DNA of 64,000 nucleotides, from NCBI RefSeq assembly GCF_030817195.1, contig NZ_JAUSYZ010000001.1:3658001-3722000 (forward strand), given 5' to 3'. The notes below the pieces were generated by a model. It had not been told where the DNA came from, did not search any database, and saw nothing but the letters and a program-made list of their open reading frames with translations. Source of the stretch: Arthrobacter globiformis (lineage in GTDB: Bacteria > Actinomycetota > Actinomycetes > Actinomycetales > Micrococcaceae). Positions 34,075-42,122 of the stretch are shown one piece after another (position 1 is the stretch's first letter; each line of letters opens with the position of its first letter). A program made the translations under genes and the position numbers.

Positions 34075-35222
34075 GCGCCCGGCCCCGCAGGCTGGGCTCC
34101 CGTGAGCTGCCGCCCCGCCAGCCGCAGCCCCGGCTCCGCCGCTTGCAGATGTGCCACAGCCGAAACGTCCACCGGGAGGCCAGATTCGTGCGACCGGATC
34201 GCCGCCAGCGCCACCGCCAGCGCGTTGCGGGCATCAATGCCGCCCGGAACCGCCATTCCGCCCGGCGCGCGTCCGGCCCGGCGGGCCGCAACGCCGTCGA
34301 CGAACCGGGCGAGTTCCGCGGTATACGCGTCATGGAAGAGATCAATGTTCAGCCGCACGGTGTCTGAGGCAATGCCTGCGGCCGTGTAGCTCACGGCGCT
34401 TGATGCCTGCGGCCCGCCCGCAGAGACCATTCCGGCCGACCCGAAGACTTCACCCCGCACGTCGTAGCCATACAGAGCATTGAAGTTGGCTTCGGCCACC
34501 GCGATGGCGCCATTGCTGTACGTTACCGTGACCACCGCAGTATCCAGCAGGCCCCCGGCTTTCGCTTCGGGGGCGACCAGCGCGTCAGCCACCGCATGCA
34601 CCTTCACCGGAACCGCGCCCGGGTTCAGCCAGTTCAGGGTGTCGAAATCATGGATCAGCGTTTCCAGAAAGATCGTTCCGGGCGCGATCCGCTCCGGGGA
34701 GGCGATTCCAGCCGCAGTACCAGGGTCCCGGGTGAGGGACCGGAGGAGCTGTGGGGTGCCTACTGCGCCCTCGTCGATAAGTTTCCTTGCGGCGGCGAAG
34801 TCCGCAGCGAAGCGCCGGTTGAAGCCAAACTGGACATTGACCCCGGCGTCGTCTACAGCGGCCAGGGCCTCGTCCAGTTCTACGACAGTGCGGCCGCCCG
34901 GCTTTTCGCAGAACACGTCCTTCCCTGCCCGGGCCGCAGCCGCGATAAGGCCTGAATGGAACCTTGCAGGCGATGCCACGAGGACCCCATCAATGTCGGG
35001 GTCATTAATCACGTCCGCCGGATCTGCCGTGATTCTGGCAACGCCGAGCTTGCCCGCCAAGGCCCCGGCGGCGGGAAGCGCGGGGTCAGCGATGGCATCC
35101 AGCCGCGCATGGGGAATCCGGCGGGCCACGGACTCGGCATGGAAGGCGCCGATCCAGCCGGCTCCAATCAGGCCGAGACGAACGGGGTGGTTGTCACTGG
35201 CCGGTTGCTGGACGTAAGTCAT
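34071..35222 (-). CDS. Gfo/Idh/MocA-family oxidoreductase
   Basis: This 383-residue protein has the NAD motif LGLIGAGWIGAFHAESVA, catalytic Lys in CEKPGGR, NVQFGFNRRFAADF and LIHDFDTLNWL. It resembles inositol or sugar dehydrogenases. It is the first gene of the leftward unit and is divergent from the LacI gene at 35332, with two LacI-type operators between them. A proline- and alanine-rich C-terminal tail of about 25 residues is unusual for the family. Confidence 0.9.
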   Translation of the reverse strand: MTYVQQPASDNHPVRLGLIGAGWIGAFHAESVARRIPHARLDAIADPALPAAGALAGKLGVARITADPADVINDPDIDGVLVASPARFHSGLIAAAARAGKDVFCEKPGGRTVVELDEALAAVDDAGVNVQFGFNRRFAADFAAARKLIDEGAVGTPQLLRSLTRDPGTAAGIASPERIAPGTIFLETLIHDFDTLNWLNPGAVPVKVHAVADALVAPEAKAGGLLDTAVVTVTYSNGAIAVAEANFNALYGYDVRGEVFGSAGMVSAGGPQASSAVSYTAAGIASDTVRLNIDLFHDAYTAELARFVDGVAARRAGRAPGGMAVPGGIDARNALAVALAAIRSHESGLPVDVSAVAHLQAAEPGLRLAGRQLTGAQPAGPGA

Positions 35223-35245
35223 GATTCAGTCCTCTTCTCAGAATT

Positions 35246-35306
35246 CTAGATCGTTCTAGTGGACTGATGGTGGCACAACTTTTGGTTTTATGTCTAGATC
35301 GTTCTA
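35246..35306. promoter_or_regulatory. paired LacI-type operators
   Basis: CTAGATCGTTCTAG (35246-35259) and CTAGATCGTTCTA (35294-35306) share the palindrome TAGA-N-CG-N-TCTA with the central CG typical of LacI-family sites. Their centres are 48 bp apart. The second lies before the chosen start of the regulator gene. Confidence 0.8.
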
Positions 35307-35331
35307 TAGACTTCTGGCAGCAAGGAGGCAC

Positions 35332-36330
35332 ATGACTGAACAGCAACGGCGCCCCACCCTGATGGACGTAGCCGACGCGGCCGGCGTATCACGGGCCCTG
35401 GTTTCCATCGTGATGCGCGGCGCGCCCGGCGCGGCAGAAGCCACGAGGCAGAAAGTGCTCGACGCCGCGCGCGAGCTCGGCTACCGGCCGGACAGCCGCG
35501 CGCGGCTGCTGCGCAGTACCCGGACCAAACTCCTGGGCCTCAGTTTCTCCACAGCCCACGCGTTCCACGCCGAAATTGTGGACGCCGCGTACGCCGAGGC
35601 CGGAGCCAAAGGCTACGAACTCGCACTGGGCGGCGTCACCAGTGGCAGGCCCGAGGCCCGGACGATCGAGGCTCTCCTGGATTTCGGCTCCGAGGCGCTG
35701 ATCCTGATCTCGCCCACGCTCAGCAGCGATGAATTGGCGCGGTATGCCGGCCAGGTGCCGGTGGTGAGCCTCCTCCGGAACGACGTCGGCGACGCCACCG
35801 ACTCCGTGAGTAGTGATGATTACGAGGGCATCCGGTTGGCGGTGGAGCACCTTGTGTCCCTGGGGCACCGGAGGATCGTCCATATCGACGGCGGTTCCGC
35901 GGTCTCTGCCGAACCGCGCCGGGCTGCCTTCCGGGCGGAGATGGAACGCCGCGGCCTGGAGCCGGCCATCATTGCCGGCGGCGCGATGGAGGAAGACGGG
36001 ATGACCGCCGGCAATTCCCTCGGCCCGGTCATGCCGACAGCCGTCATCGCCTTCAACGACCGCTCAGCCCTCGGGGTCATCGAGAGCCTCCGGTCACAGG
36101 GGCAACGGGTCCCGGCGGATGTGTCAGTGCTGGGCTACGACGACAGCCAGTTCGCACGGCTCAGCTATGTCCAGCTGTCCTCGATCAGCCAGGACGCGCC
36201 ACAGCTTGCCGCCGCGGCCGTGGACCGCGCCGTGGCGCGGATTGAAGGAACCCAGCCGGCCGGGCATGTTGTGCGGACCCCGCACCTGGTGGCGCGCAGG
36301 ACCACTGCCACTCCCCCTGCCGGCGGGTAG
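35332..36330 (+). CDS. LacI-family transcriptional regulator
   Basis: I place the start at ATG 35332, with AAGGAGG just upstream. An earlier frame start at 35290 would overlap the operator at 35294. The 332-residue protein has an N-terminal helix-turn-helix (TLMDVADAAGVSRALVS) and hinge, then a periplasmic-binding-like effector domain ending VSVLGYDDSQFARLSY. It probably represses itself and the divergent dehydrogenase/isomerase genes, and perhaps the importer, until the sugar or polyol binds. Confidence 0.92.
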   Translation: MTEQQRRPTLMDVADAAGVSRALVSIVMRGAPGAAEATRQKVLDAARELGYRPDSRARLLRSTRTKLLGLSFSTAHAFHAEIVDAAYAEAGAKGYELALGGVTSGRPEARTIEALLDFGSEALILISPTLSSDELARYAGQVPVVSLLRNDVGDATDSVSSDDYEGIRLAVEHLVSLGHRRIVHIDGGSAVSAEPRRAAFRAEMERRGLEPAIIAGGAMEEDGMTAGNSLGPVMPTAVIAFNDRSALGVIESLRSQGQRVPADVSVLGYDDSQFARLSYVQLSSISQDAPQLAAAAVDRAVARIEGTQPAGHVVRTPHLVARRTTATPPAGG

Positions 36331-36357
36331 CCGCCGATGCCGGGAATGAGCCTCGAG

Positions 36358-36843
36358 CTAGGAATTGGCTTCGACAGTCAGCCCGGAGTCGGCGCTGGCA
36401 ACGATGGCGTTGGTCTCCGGCGATGCGAAGCGCTTAGCCAGCTCCCGGACCACAGCCTGAAGTTCCTGGCGGAGCAGATCCGGGTCAATGGACGCTGCGG
36501 CGAGGACCGACCGTTCCATGTCTGCTGCAGCCATGACGGCTTCGGTGCCCCGCTCCGTGAGCGATACGACGTGGCTGCGCCGGTCCGAAGTGCTGCGCTG
36601 GCGCACAATATGCCCGTGCGACTCGAGGCGGCTCAGCGTTTTGCCCATGGTCTGGGCCTGCACTCGGACAAGCTGGGCCAGCTGCGCCTGGGTCATGGGG
36701 CCACTGTTGTAGAGCACCTCGATGGCGATAACGCCGGCATGGGTCAGGCCAATGGCGCCCAGCTTCTCGTTCCATGAGTGCTCAACGAGGCGGGCCGCCG
36801 TGGACAAGAGACGCCCTGTGGGCCAGCGATCCATATCAGGCAT
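36358..36843 (-). CDS. MarR-family transcriptional regulator
   Basis: This 161-residue winged-helix protein has GVIAIEVLYNSGPMTQAQLAQLVRVQAQTMGKTLSRLE in two segments, the recognition helix region, and the wing DRRSHVVSLTERG. It is divergent from the peroxiredoxin gene at 36930, and an inverted repeat lies in the gap. Autoregulation and control of the peroxiredoxin by an oxidant or small aromatic are plausible but not shown. It converges on the LacI gene. Confidence 0.9.
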   Translation of the reverse strand: MPDMDRWPTGRLLSTAARLVEHSWNEKLGAIGLTHAGVIAIEVLYNSGPMTQAQLAQLVRVQAQTMGKTLSRLESHGHIVRQRSTSDRRSHVVSLTERGTEAVMAAADMERSVLAAASIDPDLLRQELQAVVRELAKRFASPETNAIVASADSGLTVEANS

Positions 36844-36856
36844 ACCACTAAGTATA

Positions 36857-36872
36857 ACTAAGCCTGATTAGT
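36857..36872. promoter_or_regulatory. candidate MarR operator
   Basis: ACTAA-N6-TTAGT is an inverted repeat in the 86-base divergent gap. Further CTAAG half-sites occur at 36848 and 36890. Confidence 0.45.
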
Positions 36873-36929
36873 ACCCGACACGAAGCCTTACTAAGCTGGC
36901 ATGTCCTGCACCAAAACAAGGAGACAACG

Positions 36930-37409
36930 TTGGCTGAAAAACTTACGCCGGGTGACACCGCCCCCGGCTTCACACTGAAGGACGCAACGGGAGCGGAGGT
37001 CAGCCTCAGCGATTACCGCGGGCGGAACACCATAGTTTATTTCTACCCGGCCGCCGCCACGCCCGGATGCACCAAGCAGGCCTGCGACTTCCGGGACAGC
37101 CTGGCATCCCTCCAGGCCGCCGGCTACGAAGTGCTGGGGATTTCGCCTGACCCGGCGGGCAAGCTGGCCAGTTTCGCCGACGCCCAGGGCCTCACCTTCC
37201 CGCTCCTGTCGGACGAGGACCATGCGGTTGCCGAGGCATACGCCGCGTGGGGCGAGAAGAAGAACTATGGCCGGACCTACGAGGGCCTCATCCGTTCCAC
37301 CGTGGTGGTGGACCCGGACGGCAAAGTTGCCGTGGCCCAGTACAACGTCCGGGCCACCGGGCATGTCGCCAAGCTGCGCAAGGACCTCAAGCTCGAAGAG
37401 GTTGGATAA
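36930..37409 (+). CDS. bcp: thioredoxin-dependent peroxiredoxin, BCP/PrxQ type
   Basis: This 159-residue protein reduces hydroperoxides in the cytoplasm. The catalytic block is TPGCTKQACDFRD, with the peroxidatic and resolving cysteines five residues apart, as in atypical 2-Cys PrxQ. The start is TTG at 36930, with AAGGAG six bases upstream. The conserved arginine is in YEGLIRSTVVV. It is divergent from a MarR regulator and lies 127 bases before tRNA-Leu. Confidence 0.94.
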   Translation: MAEKLTPGDTAPGFTLKDATGAEVSLSDYRGRNTIVYFYPAAATPGCTKQACDFRDSLASLQAAGYEVLGISPDPAGKLASFADAQGLTFPLLSDEDHAVAEAYAAWGEKKNYGRTYEGLIRSTVVVDPDGKVAVAQYNVRATGHVAKLRKDLKLEEVG

Positions 37410-37536
37410 CCCTCGCCTGACAGACGGGCCGCACCTGCCGCAAGGACCGCACAGGTGACGGTACAATTGAGGCTGGCATCCGCCGTCGTACGTTTTCTGC
37501 TGCTGACAGCTCGCAGGGCGCACCAGGCGGAGCCGG

Positions 37537-37618
37537 GCGCGAGTGGTGAAATTGGCAGACACGCAGGATTTAGGTTCCTGTGCCTTCGGGCGTGGGGGTT
37601 CAAGTCCCCCCTTGCGCA
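37537..37618 (+). tRNA. tRNA-Leu (anticodon TAG)
   Basis: Acceptor GCGCGAG (37537-37543) pairs with CTTGCGC (37611-37617) and A is the discriminator. The anticodon loop TTTAGGT has TAG at 37571-37573. A long variable arm (TGCCTTCGGGCG) marks a class II tRNA. The T loop is TTCAAGT. CCA is not encoded. Confidence 0.96.
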
Positions 37619-37633
37619 CAACAGCAATAAGCT

Positions 37634-37670
37634 GGGAAATCCCGGGCTACGGCCCGGGATTTCCCCGTTT
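37634..37670 (+). terminator. terminator of tRNA-Leu
   Basis: GGGAAATCCCGGGC (37634-37647) pairs exactly with 37652-37665 around a 4-base loop and is followed by CGTTT. Confidence 0.9.
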
Positions 37671-37876
37671 AACCGGCCACTGCCAACGGGCGGCCACCAG
37701 GCTGCCGGAAAATCTTTCCCGGTTCACCCATCCGCTGCCGCCGACCAGGCGAATACCCAGTGAGACACCGCCCACTGTCCCACAACCCGGGCCGGTGTCC
37801 CACAGTCGGAAAGGATCGCCGGAGGACGCCATACTCCCTCCGGTCCCGTTCGTTGGCACAACTAAGGAGAATCGAA

Positions 37877-38548
37877 ATGCAGTCTTCCAAGCGCTCAACC
37901 TTCACCGTCGCAGGCATTGCAGCCGCCGCTCTGCTGAGCCTCACCGCTTGCGGCGGCGCCGCCGGCACGTCCAGCAGTTCGCCGGCCGCCGCCGAGCCGT
38001 CTGCCTCCAGCATGGCGCCATCGCCGTCTGAGACGTCGGCGGCGGCCATGGATCCGGCCGCAGACCTTGCCGGGCCCGGCTGTGCCGACTACGCCAAACA
38101 GGTTCCCAGCGGCAAGGGTTCCGTCGCCGGCATGGCCCTGGATCCCGTGGCTGTCGCCGCCTCGAACAACCCATTGCTGAAGACGCTGACAGCCGCGGTC
38201 TCCGGCAAGCTGAACCCGAAGGTCGATCTCGTTGACACGCTGAACGGCAGCGAGTTCACGGTGTTCGCGCCGGTTGACGATGCCTTCGCCAAGGTCGATG
38301 CGGCAACGATCGAGACCCTCAAGAAGGACGACGCCCTGTTGAGCAAGATCCTCACCTACCACGTGGTTCCGGGCCAGATCACCCCGGACAAGATCGTGGG
38401 CACGCACAAGACCGTGCAGGGCGGACCGGTAACCGTCACCGGGACCAAGGATGCCCTTAAAGTGGACGGCGCCAACGTGATCTGCGGCGGCGTCCAGACG
38501 GCGAACGCCACCGTTTACCTCGTGGATTCGGTGCTGATGCCCAAGTAA
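37877..38548 (+). CDS. fasciclin-domain lipoprotein
   Basis: The ATG at 37877 with AAGGAGA upstream starts a lipoprotein signal (lipobox LTAC near residue 25), so it is used instead of the frame opening at 37760. Of 223 residues the first 75 are signal plus a Ser/Ala/Pro linker. The rest is one FAS1 domain with FTVFAPVDDAFAK (H1-type motif) and LTYHVVPGQI (YH and H2 region). FAS1 proteins mediate surface adhesion, as in mycobacterial MPT70/MPT83. It stands alone between two strong hairpins. Confidence 0.92.
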   Translation: MQSSKRSTFTVAGIAAAALLSLTACGGAAGTSSSSPAAAEPSASSMAPSPSETSAAAMDPAADLAGPGCADYAKQVPSGKGSVAGMALDPVAVAASNNPLLKTLTAAVSGKLNPKVDLVDTLNGSEFTVFAPVDDAFAKVDAATIETLKKDDALLSKILTYHVVPGQITPDKIVGTHKTVQGGPVTVTGTKDALKVDGANVICGGVQTANATVYLVDSVLMPK

Positions 38549-38559
38549 TTGCTGAGTCC

Positions 38560-38622
38560 GGCCCGGGACCCGTCCCGGGCCAGGACCGCGGTCCGCACCC
38601 GAGAGTGCGGACCGCGGTCTTT
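38560..38622 (+). terminator. tandem hairpin terminator after the fasciclin gene
   Basis: GGCCCGGGAC / GTCCCGGGCC at 38560-38581 is followed by a 15-bp perfect stem (38584-38598 with 38605-38619) and TTTT. Confidence 0.85.
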
Positions 38623-38784
38623 TGCTGTGCCGGCCCGTGCGCCGCCAGGCGCTCCGTCCGGCCGCCATCCGCCTCGGCGTGTCCTGGCTCACGCGTAAGC
38701 CATGGGTCCGCAATCCGTCAATTAGACTGGGTGGCGGGCAGCAGCCGCCCACGCGCACCCCAGCAGTCCAGAGGTGGTAATCGA

Positions 38785-40461
38785 GTGCCCAGCAGCAGTA
38801 TCCCGCGCCGTACAGCCCTCAAGACCGGCGCCGTCCTTCTGGGCCTGTCCCTAACTTCCTGCACGAGCGAGGCTGAGCCCACGCCGTCGTCCGCCGCGGC
38901 AAGCACCACAACAGCCGCCGCTGCCCCTTCTGAGACCTTCACATTCGGCACAGCCTCGCAGCCTCTGGGCCTGGACCCCGCCCTGGCCAACGACGTCGAA
39001 TCGCAGCGGGTCACGCGGCAGGTCCTGGAAGGACTTGTAGGCGTCGACCAGACAACGGGCGAGCCCACGCCGCTGTTGGCAACGGAGTGGACGCAATCAG
39101 CCGACGGCATGTCCTACACCTTCACCCTTCGCCCTGGCATCAGGTTTCACGATGGTTCCCCTTTCAACGCCGACGCCGTCTGCACCAATTTCGACCGCTG
39201 GTTCAACTTTTCCGAGGCACTCCGGAAGCAGGCTCCGGGTACTTCGTTCAAGGGAGTCTTCAAGGAACACGCCGACCATGCGGAGCTTTCCGTCTTCAAA
39301 TCCTGCACCGCCCTGTCGGCACTGCGGGTGCGGATAAGCCTCACGGAGCGCTTCACCGGATTCCTCCAGGCCCTGACCCTTCCCGCGTTTGCCATGTCCT
39401 CCCCCAAGGCACTCGCCGCCGGAAAGGCCGACCATCTCAGCCTGCGGCGCGGCGGCCAGGCACTGTCCGCCTACGCCACCCATCCCGTGGGCACCGGCCC
39501 CTTCCGCTTCTCCGCGTGGGACAGCGCGGGCGTCACTCTCGCGGACAACAAGGAGTACTGGGGCACCCGGGGACAGATTGCCACCCTCAGGTTCGTCACC
39601 TACGACCACCCGCAGACGCGGCTGCAGGCCCTGCTGGACGGCAGGATCGACGGCTATGACGCCGTGACGGTGGGGAACTTCGACCAGCTGGTCAAACGCG
39701 GCATGCAGATCATCCAGCGGGACCCGTTCTCCGTGATGTATCTGGGCATGAACCAGGAAATTCCCGTGCTGAAGGACCTCAAGGTCCGCCAGGCCATCGA
39801 GCTGGCCATCGACAAAGACACGCTCATCAGGCGCTTCTTCATCGACAACACGTCCCAGGCTTCACAGTTCGTTCCGCCCAAGCTGAGCGGGTTCAACAAC
39901 AATGCACCCGCGCTCGGCCATGATCCCCGCAAGGCCAAGGAGCTCCTGGCAGAGGCCGGCTACAAGGGCCAGGCCCTGAAGTTCTACTACCCCATGAACG
40001 TCACGCGCCCCTACCTGCCCACGCCGGAGAAGGTCTATGCGGAGCTCAGCCGCCAGCTCACGGCAGTCGGGCTGAACATCCAGCCCGTCCCCGTGGACTG
40101 GACGGACGGCTACCTGCAGAAGGTAAAGAACCCCGGCGACCATGCCCTGCACCTGCTCGGCTGGAACGGCTCCTATTCCGACGCGGACAACTTCCTCGCG
40201 CCGCTCTTCGGCGAGAAGAACGGCGAGTTCGGCTACCAGGACCCGCAGGTGTTCTCCAAGATCGACCGCGCCCGCGGGCTCCCGGACGGCCAGGAGCGCA
40301 CGCAGCAGTACCAGACAATCAACGCCCAGATCGCGGAGTCGTTGCCTGCCGTCCCCATTGCTTTCCCGATCTCCGCCCTGGCCCTGTCCGACCGGGTGGT
40401 CAGCTATCCGGCCTCGCCGGTATTAAATGAAGTTTTCACCAAGGTCCAGCTGAGGCCTTGA
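38785..40461 (+). CDS. oligopeptide/dipeptide ABC transporter substrate-binding lipoprotein
   Basis: The start is GTG at 38785 with GAGGTGG upstream, directly before a signal with a twin arginine (IPRRTALKTGA) and lipobox LTSC near residue 29. Tat export of the lipoprotein is therefore possible. The 558-residue protein has the SBP family 5 pattern: QPLGLDPALANDVES, YTFTLRPGIRFHDGSPFNADAV, and DLKVRQAIELAIDK. It binds peptides or similar solutes at the outer face. No permease or ATPase genes are adjacent, so it is an orphan receptor here. Confidence 0.9.
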   Translation: MPSSSIPRRTALKTGAVLLGLSLTSCTSEAEPTPSSAAASTTTAAAAPSETFTFGTASQPLGLDPALANDVESQRVTRQVLEGLVGVDQTTGEPTPLLATEWTQSADGMSYTFTLRPGIRFHDGSPFNADAVCTNFDRWFNFSEALRKQAPGTSFKGVFKEHADHAELSVFKSCTALSALRVRISLTERFTGFLQALTLPAFAMSSPKALAAGKADHLSLRRGGQALSAYATHPVGTGPFRFSAWDSAGVTLADNKEYWGTRGQIATLRFVTYDHPQTRLQALLDGRIDGYDAVTVGNFDQLVKRGMQIIQRDPFSVMYLGMNQEIPVLKDLKVRQAIELAIDKDTLIRRFFIDNTSQASQFVPPKLSGFNNNAPALGHDPRKAKELLAEAGYKGQALKFYYPMNVTRPYLPTPEKVYAELSRQLTAVGLNIQPVPVDWTDGYLQKVKNPGDHALHLLGWNGSYSDADNFLAPLFGEKNGEFGYQDPQVFSKIDRARGLPDGQERTQQYQTINAQIAESLPAVPIAFPISALALSDRVVSYPASPVLNEVFTKVQLRP

Positions 40462-40538
40462 CGCCGGGGCGCAATTTCAGTTAGTGGGCGGTGCAGGGAT
40501 ATTCTGTGACAGCCAGAGCCGCCTATCGGAGACTGATT

Positions 40539-42044
40539 GTGACCTTCATTTCCAAGACCCAACATGCCGACGTCGTCCTTATTGGCGGCGGCATCATGAG
40601 CGCCACGCTGGGTGCGTTCATCAAGCAGCTCGAACCCAACTGGACCATTTCCCTGTTCGAGCGGCTTGACGAGGCCGGCCTGGAGAGCTCGGCACCGTGG
40701 AACAACGCCGGCACCGGACACGCCGCGCTGTGTGAGCTTAATTACTCCCCCGCAGCCAAAGACGGCTCGGTCAATCCTGCCAAGGCACTGCACATCAACG
40801 AGCAGTACCAGCTGTCCCGCCAGTTCTGGTCCCACCTGGTGGACAACTCCCTGATCGGCTCCCCCAAGGGTTTCATCAACACCGTTCCGCACATGAGCTT
40901 CGTCATCGGCGACGACAACTCGAACTTCCTCAAGACCCGGTACAACGCGCTCAAGGAGCACACCCTGTTCCGGAGCATGGAGTACTCCGAGGACTTCGCG
41001 CAGATCGCCAAGTGGGCGCCGCTGATCGTCAAGGGCCGCGACACGAAGCAGCGCGTCGCCGCCACCCGCGCTGCCGAAGGTACCGACGTCGACTTCGGTG
41101 CCCTGACCCGTGAGCTCACCGGCTACCTGGCCAACAACGGCGTCGAAATCAACTACGGCCACAACGTCACCGATGTCCGCAGGGCGTCCGACGGCGGCTG
41201 GGACCTTTCGCTCAAGCACCCCGCTTCCGGTGAGCGCGGCAGCATTAGGGCCAAGTTCGTCTTCGTCGGCGCGGGCGGCGGAGCGCTGCACCTGCTGCAG
41301 GCTTCCGGCATCCCGGAAAGCAAGGGCTTCGGCGGGTTCCCGGTCTCCGGCCAGTTCTTCCGCTGCACGGACCCGTCCCTCGCATCCCAGCACAACGCCA
41401 AGGTCTACGGCCAGGCTTCCGTCGGCGCGCCGCCCATGTCGGTGCCGCACCTGGACACCCGCTACGTCAACGGCAAGCGCTCCCTGCTGTTCGGCCCGTA
41501 CGCCGGCTTCTCCACGAACTTCCTGAAGAACGGCAGCTACCTGGATCTCCCGCTGTCCATCCGCCCGAGCAACATCATCCCGATGCTCGCCGTGGCCAAG
41601 GACAACATGGACCTCACCGCCTACCTGGTTAAAGAGGTGGCCAAGCGCCACGGTGACAAGGTGGAGGCGCTGCGCGAGTACTACCCCGAGGCCAAGGACG
41701 GCGACTGGGAACTCATCACCGCCGGCCAGCGCGTGCAGATCATCAAGAAGGATCCGAAGAAGGGCGGTGTGCTGCAGTTCGGAACCGAGGTGATTGCCGC
41801 CCGCGACGGTTCCATCGGCGCCCTCCTCGGCGCTTCACCGGGAGCCTCCACGGCCGTGCCCATCATGATCGAGCTCCTGCAGAAGTCCTTCCCCAAGAAC
41901 TTTAAGGGCTGGCAGTCCAAGCTCAAGGAAATGATGCCGGGCTACGGCGTCAAGCTCAACGAAAACCCGGAGCTGGCGGCGGAACTCGAGAAGGCCACCG
42001 CCAAGAGCCTCCAGCTGGAAGCATCGCCCGCAGTCCAGCGATGA
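40539..42044 (+). CDS. mqo: malate:quinone oxidoreductase
   Basis: I use GTG at 40539 (GGAG seven bases upstream), giving 501 residues, close to the family norm; a frame from 40491 adds 16 residues. The FAD motif is DVVLIGGGIMSATLG, followed by NNAGTGHAALCELNYSP and GGGALHLLQ. The enzyme is a peripheral membrane flavoprotein that oxidises malate and passes electrons to quinone, a TCA step common in Corynebacteriales and Arthrobacter. It is followed after 78 bases by an RND transporter. Confidence 0.95.
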   Translation: MTFISKTQHADVVLIGGGIMSATLGAFIKQLEPNWTISLFERLDEAGLESSAPWNNAGTGHAALCELNYSPAAKDGSVNPAKALHINEQYQLSRQFWSHLVDNSLIGSPKGFINTVPHMSFVIGDDNSNFLKTRYNALKEHTLFRSMEYSEDFAQIAKWAPLIVKGRDTKQRVAATRAAEGTDVDFGALTRELTGYLANNGVEINYGHNVTDVRRASDGGWDLSLKHPASGERGSIRAKFVFVGAGGGALHLLQASGIPESKGFGGFPVSGQFFRCTDPSLASQHNAKVYGQASVGAPPMSVPHLDTRYVNGKRSLLFGPYAGFSTNFLKNGSYLDLPLSIRPSNIIPMLAVAKDNMDLTAYLVKEVAKRHGDKVEALREYYPEAKDGDWELITAGQRVQIIKKDPKKGGVLQFGTEVIAARDGSIGALLGASPGASTAVPIMIELLQKSFPKNFKGWQSKLKEMMPGYGVKLNENPELAAELEKATAKSLQLEASPAVQR

Positions 42045-42122
42045 CCGTCCAGCGCTGACCCGGCGCGGGTTGCGGCAGGCACCACCGAAGGCAAACAGTC
42101 CGTCGACCCAGGAGATCATGCG

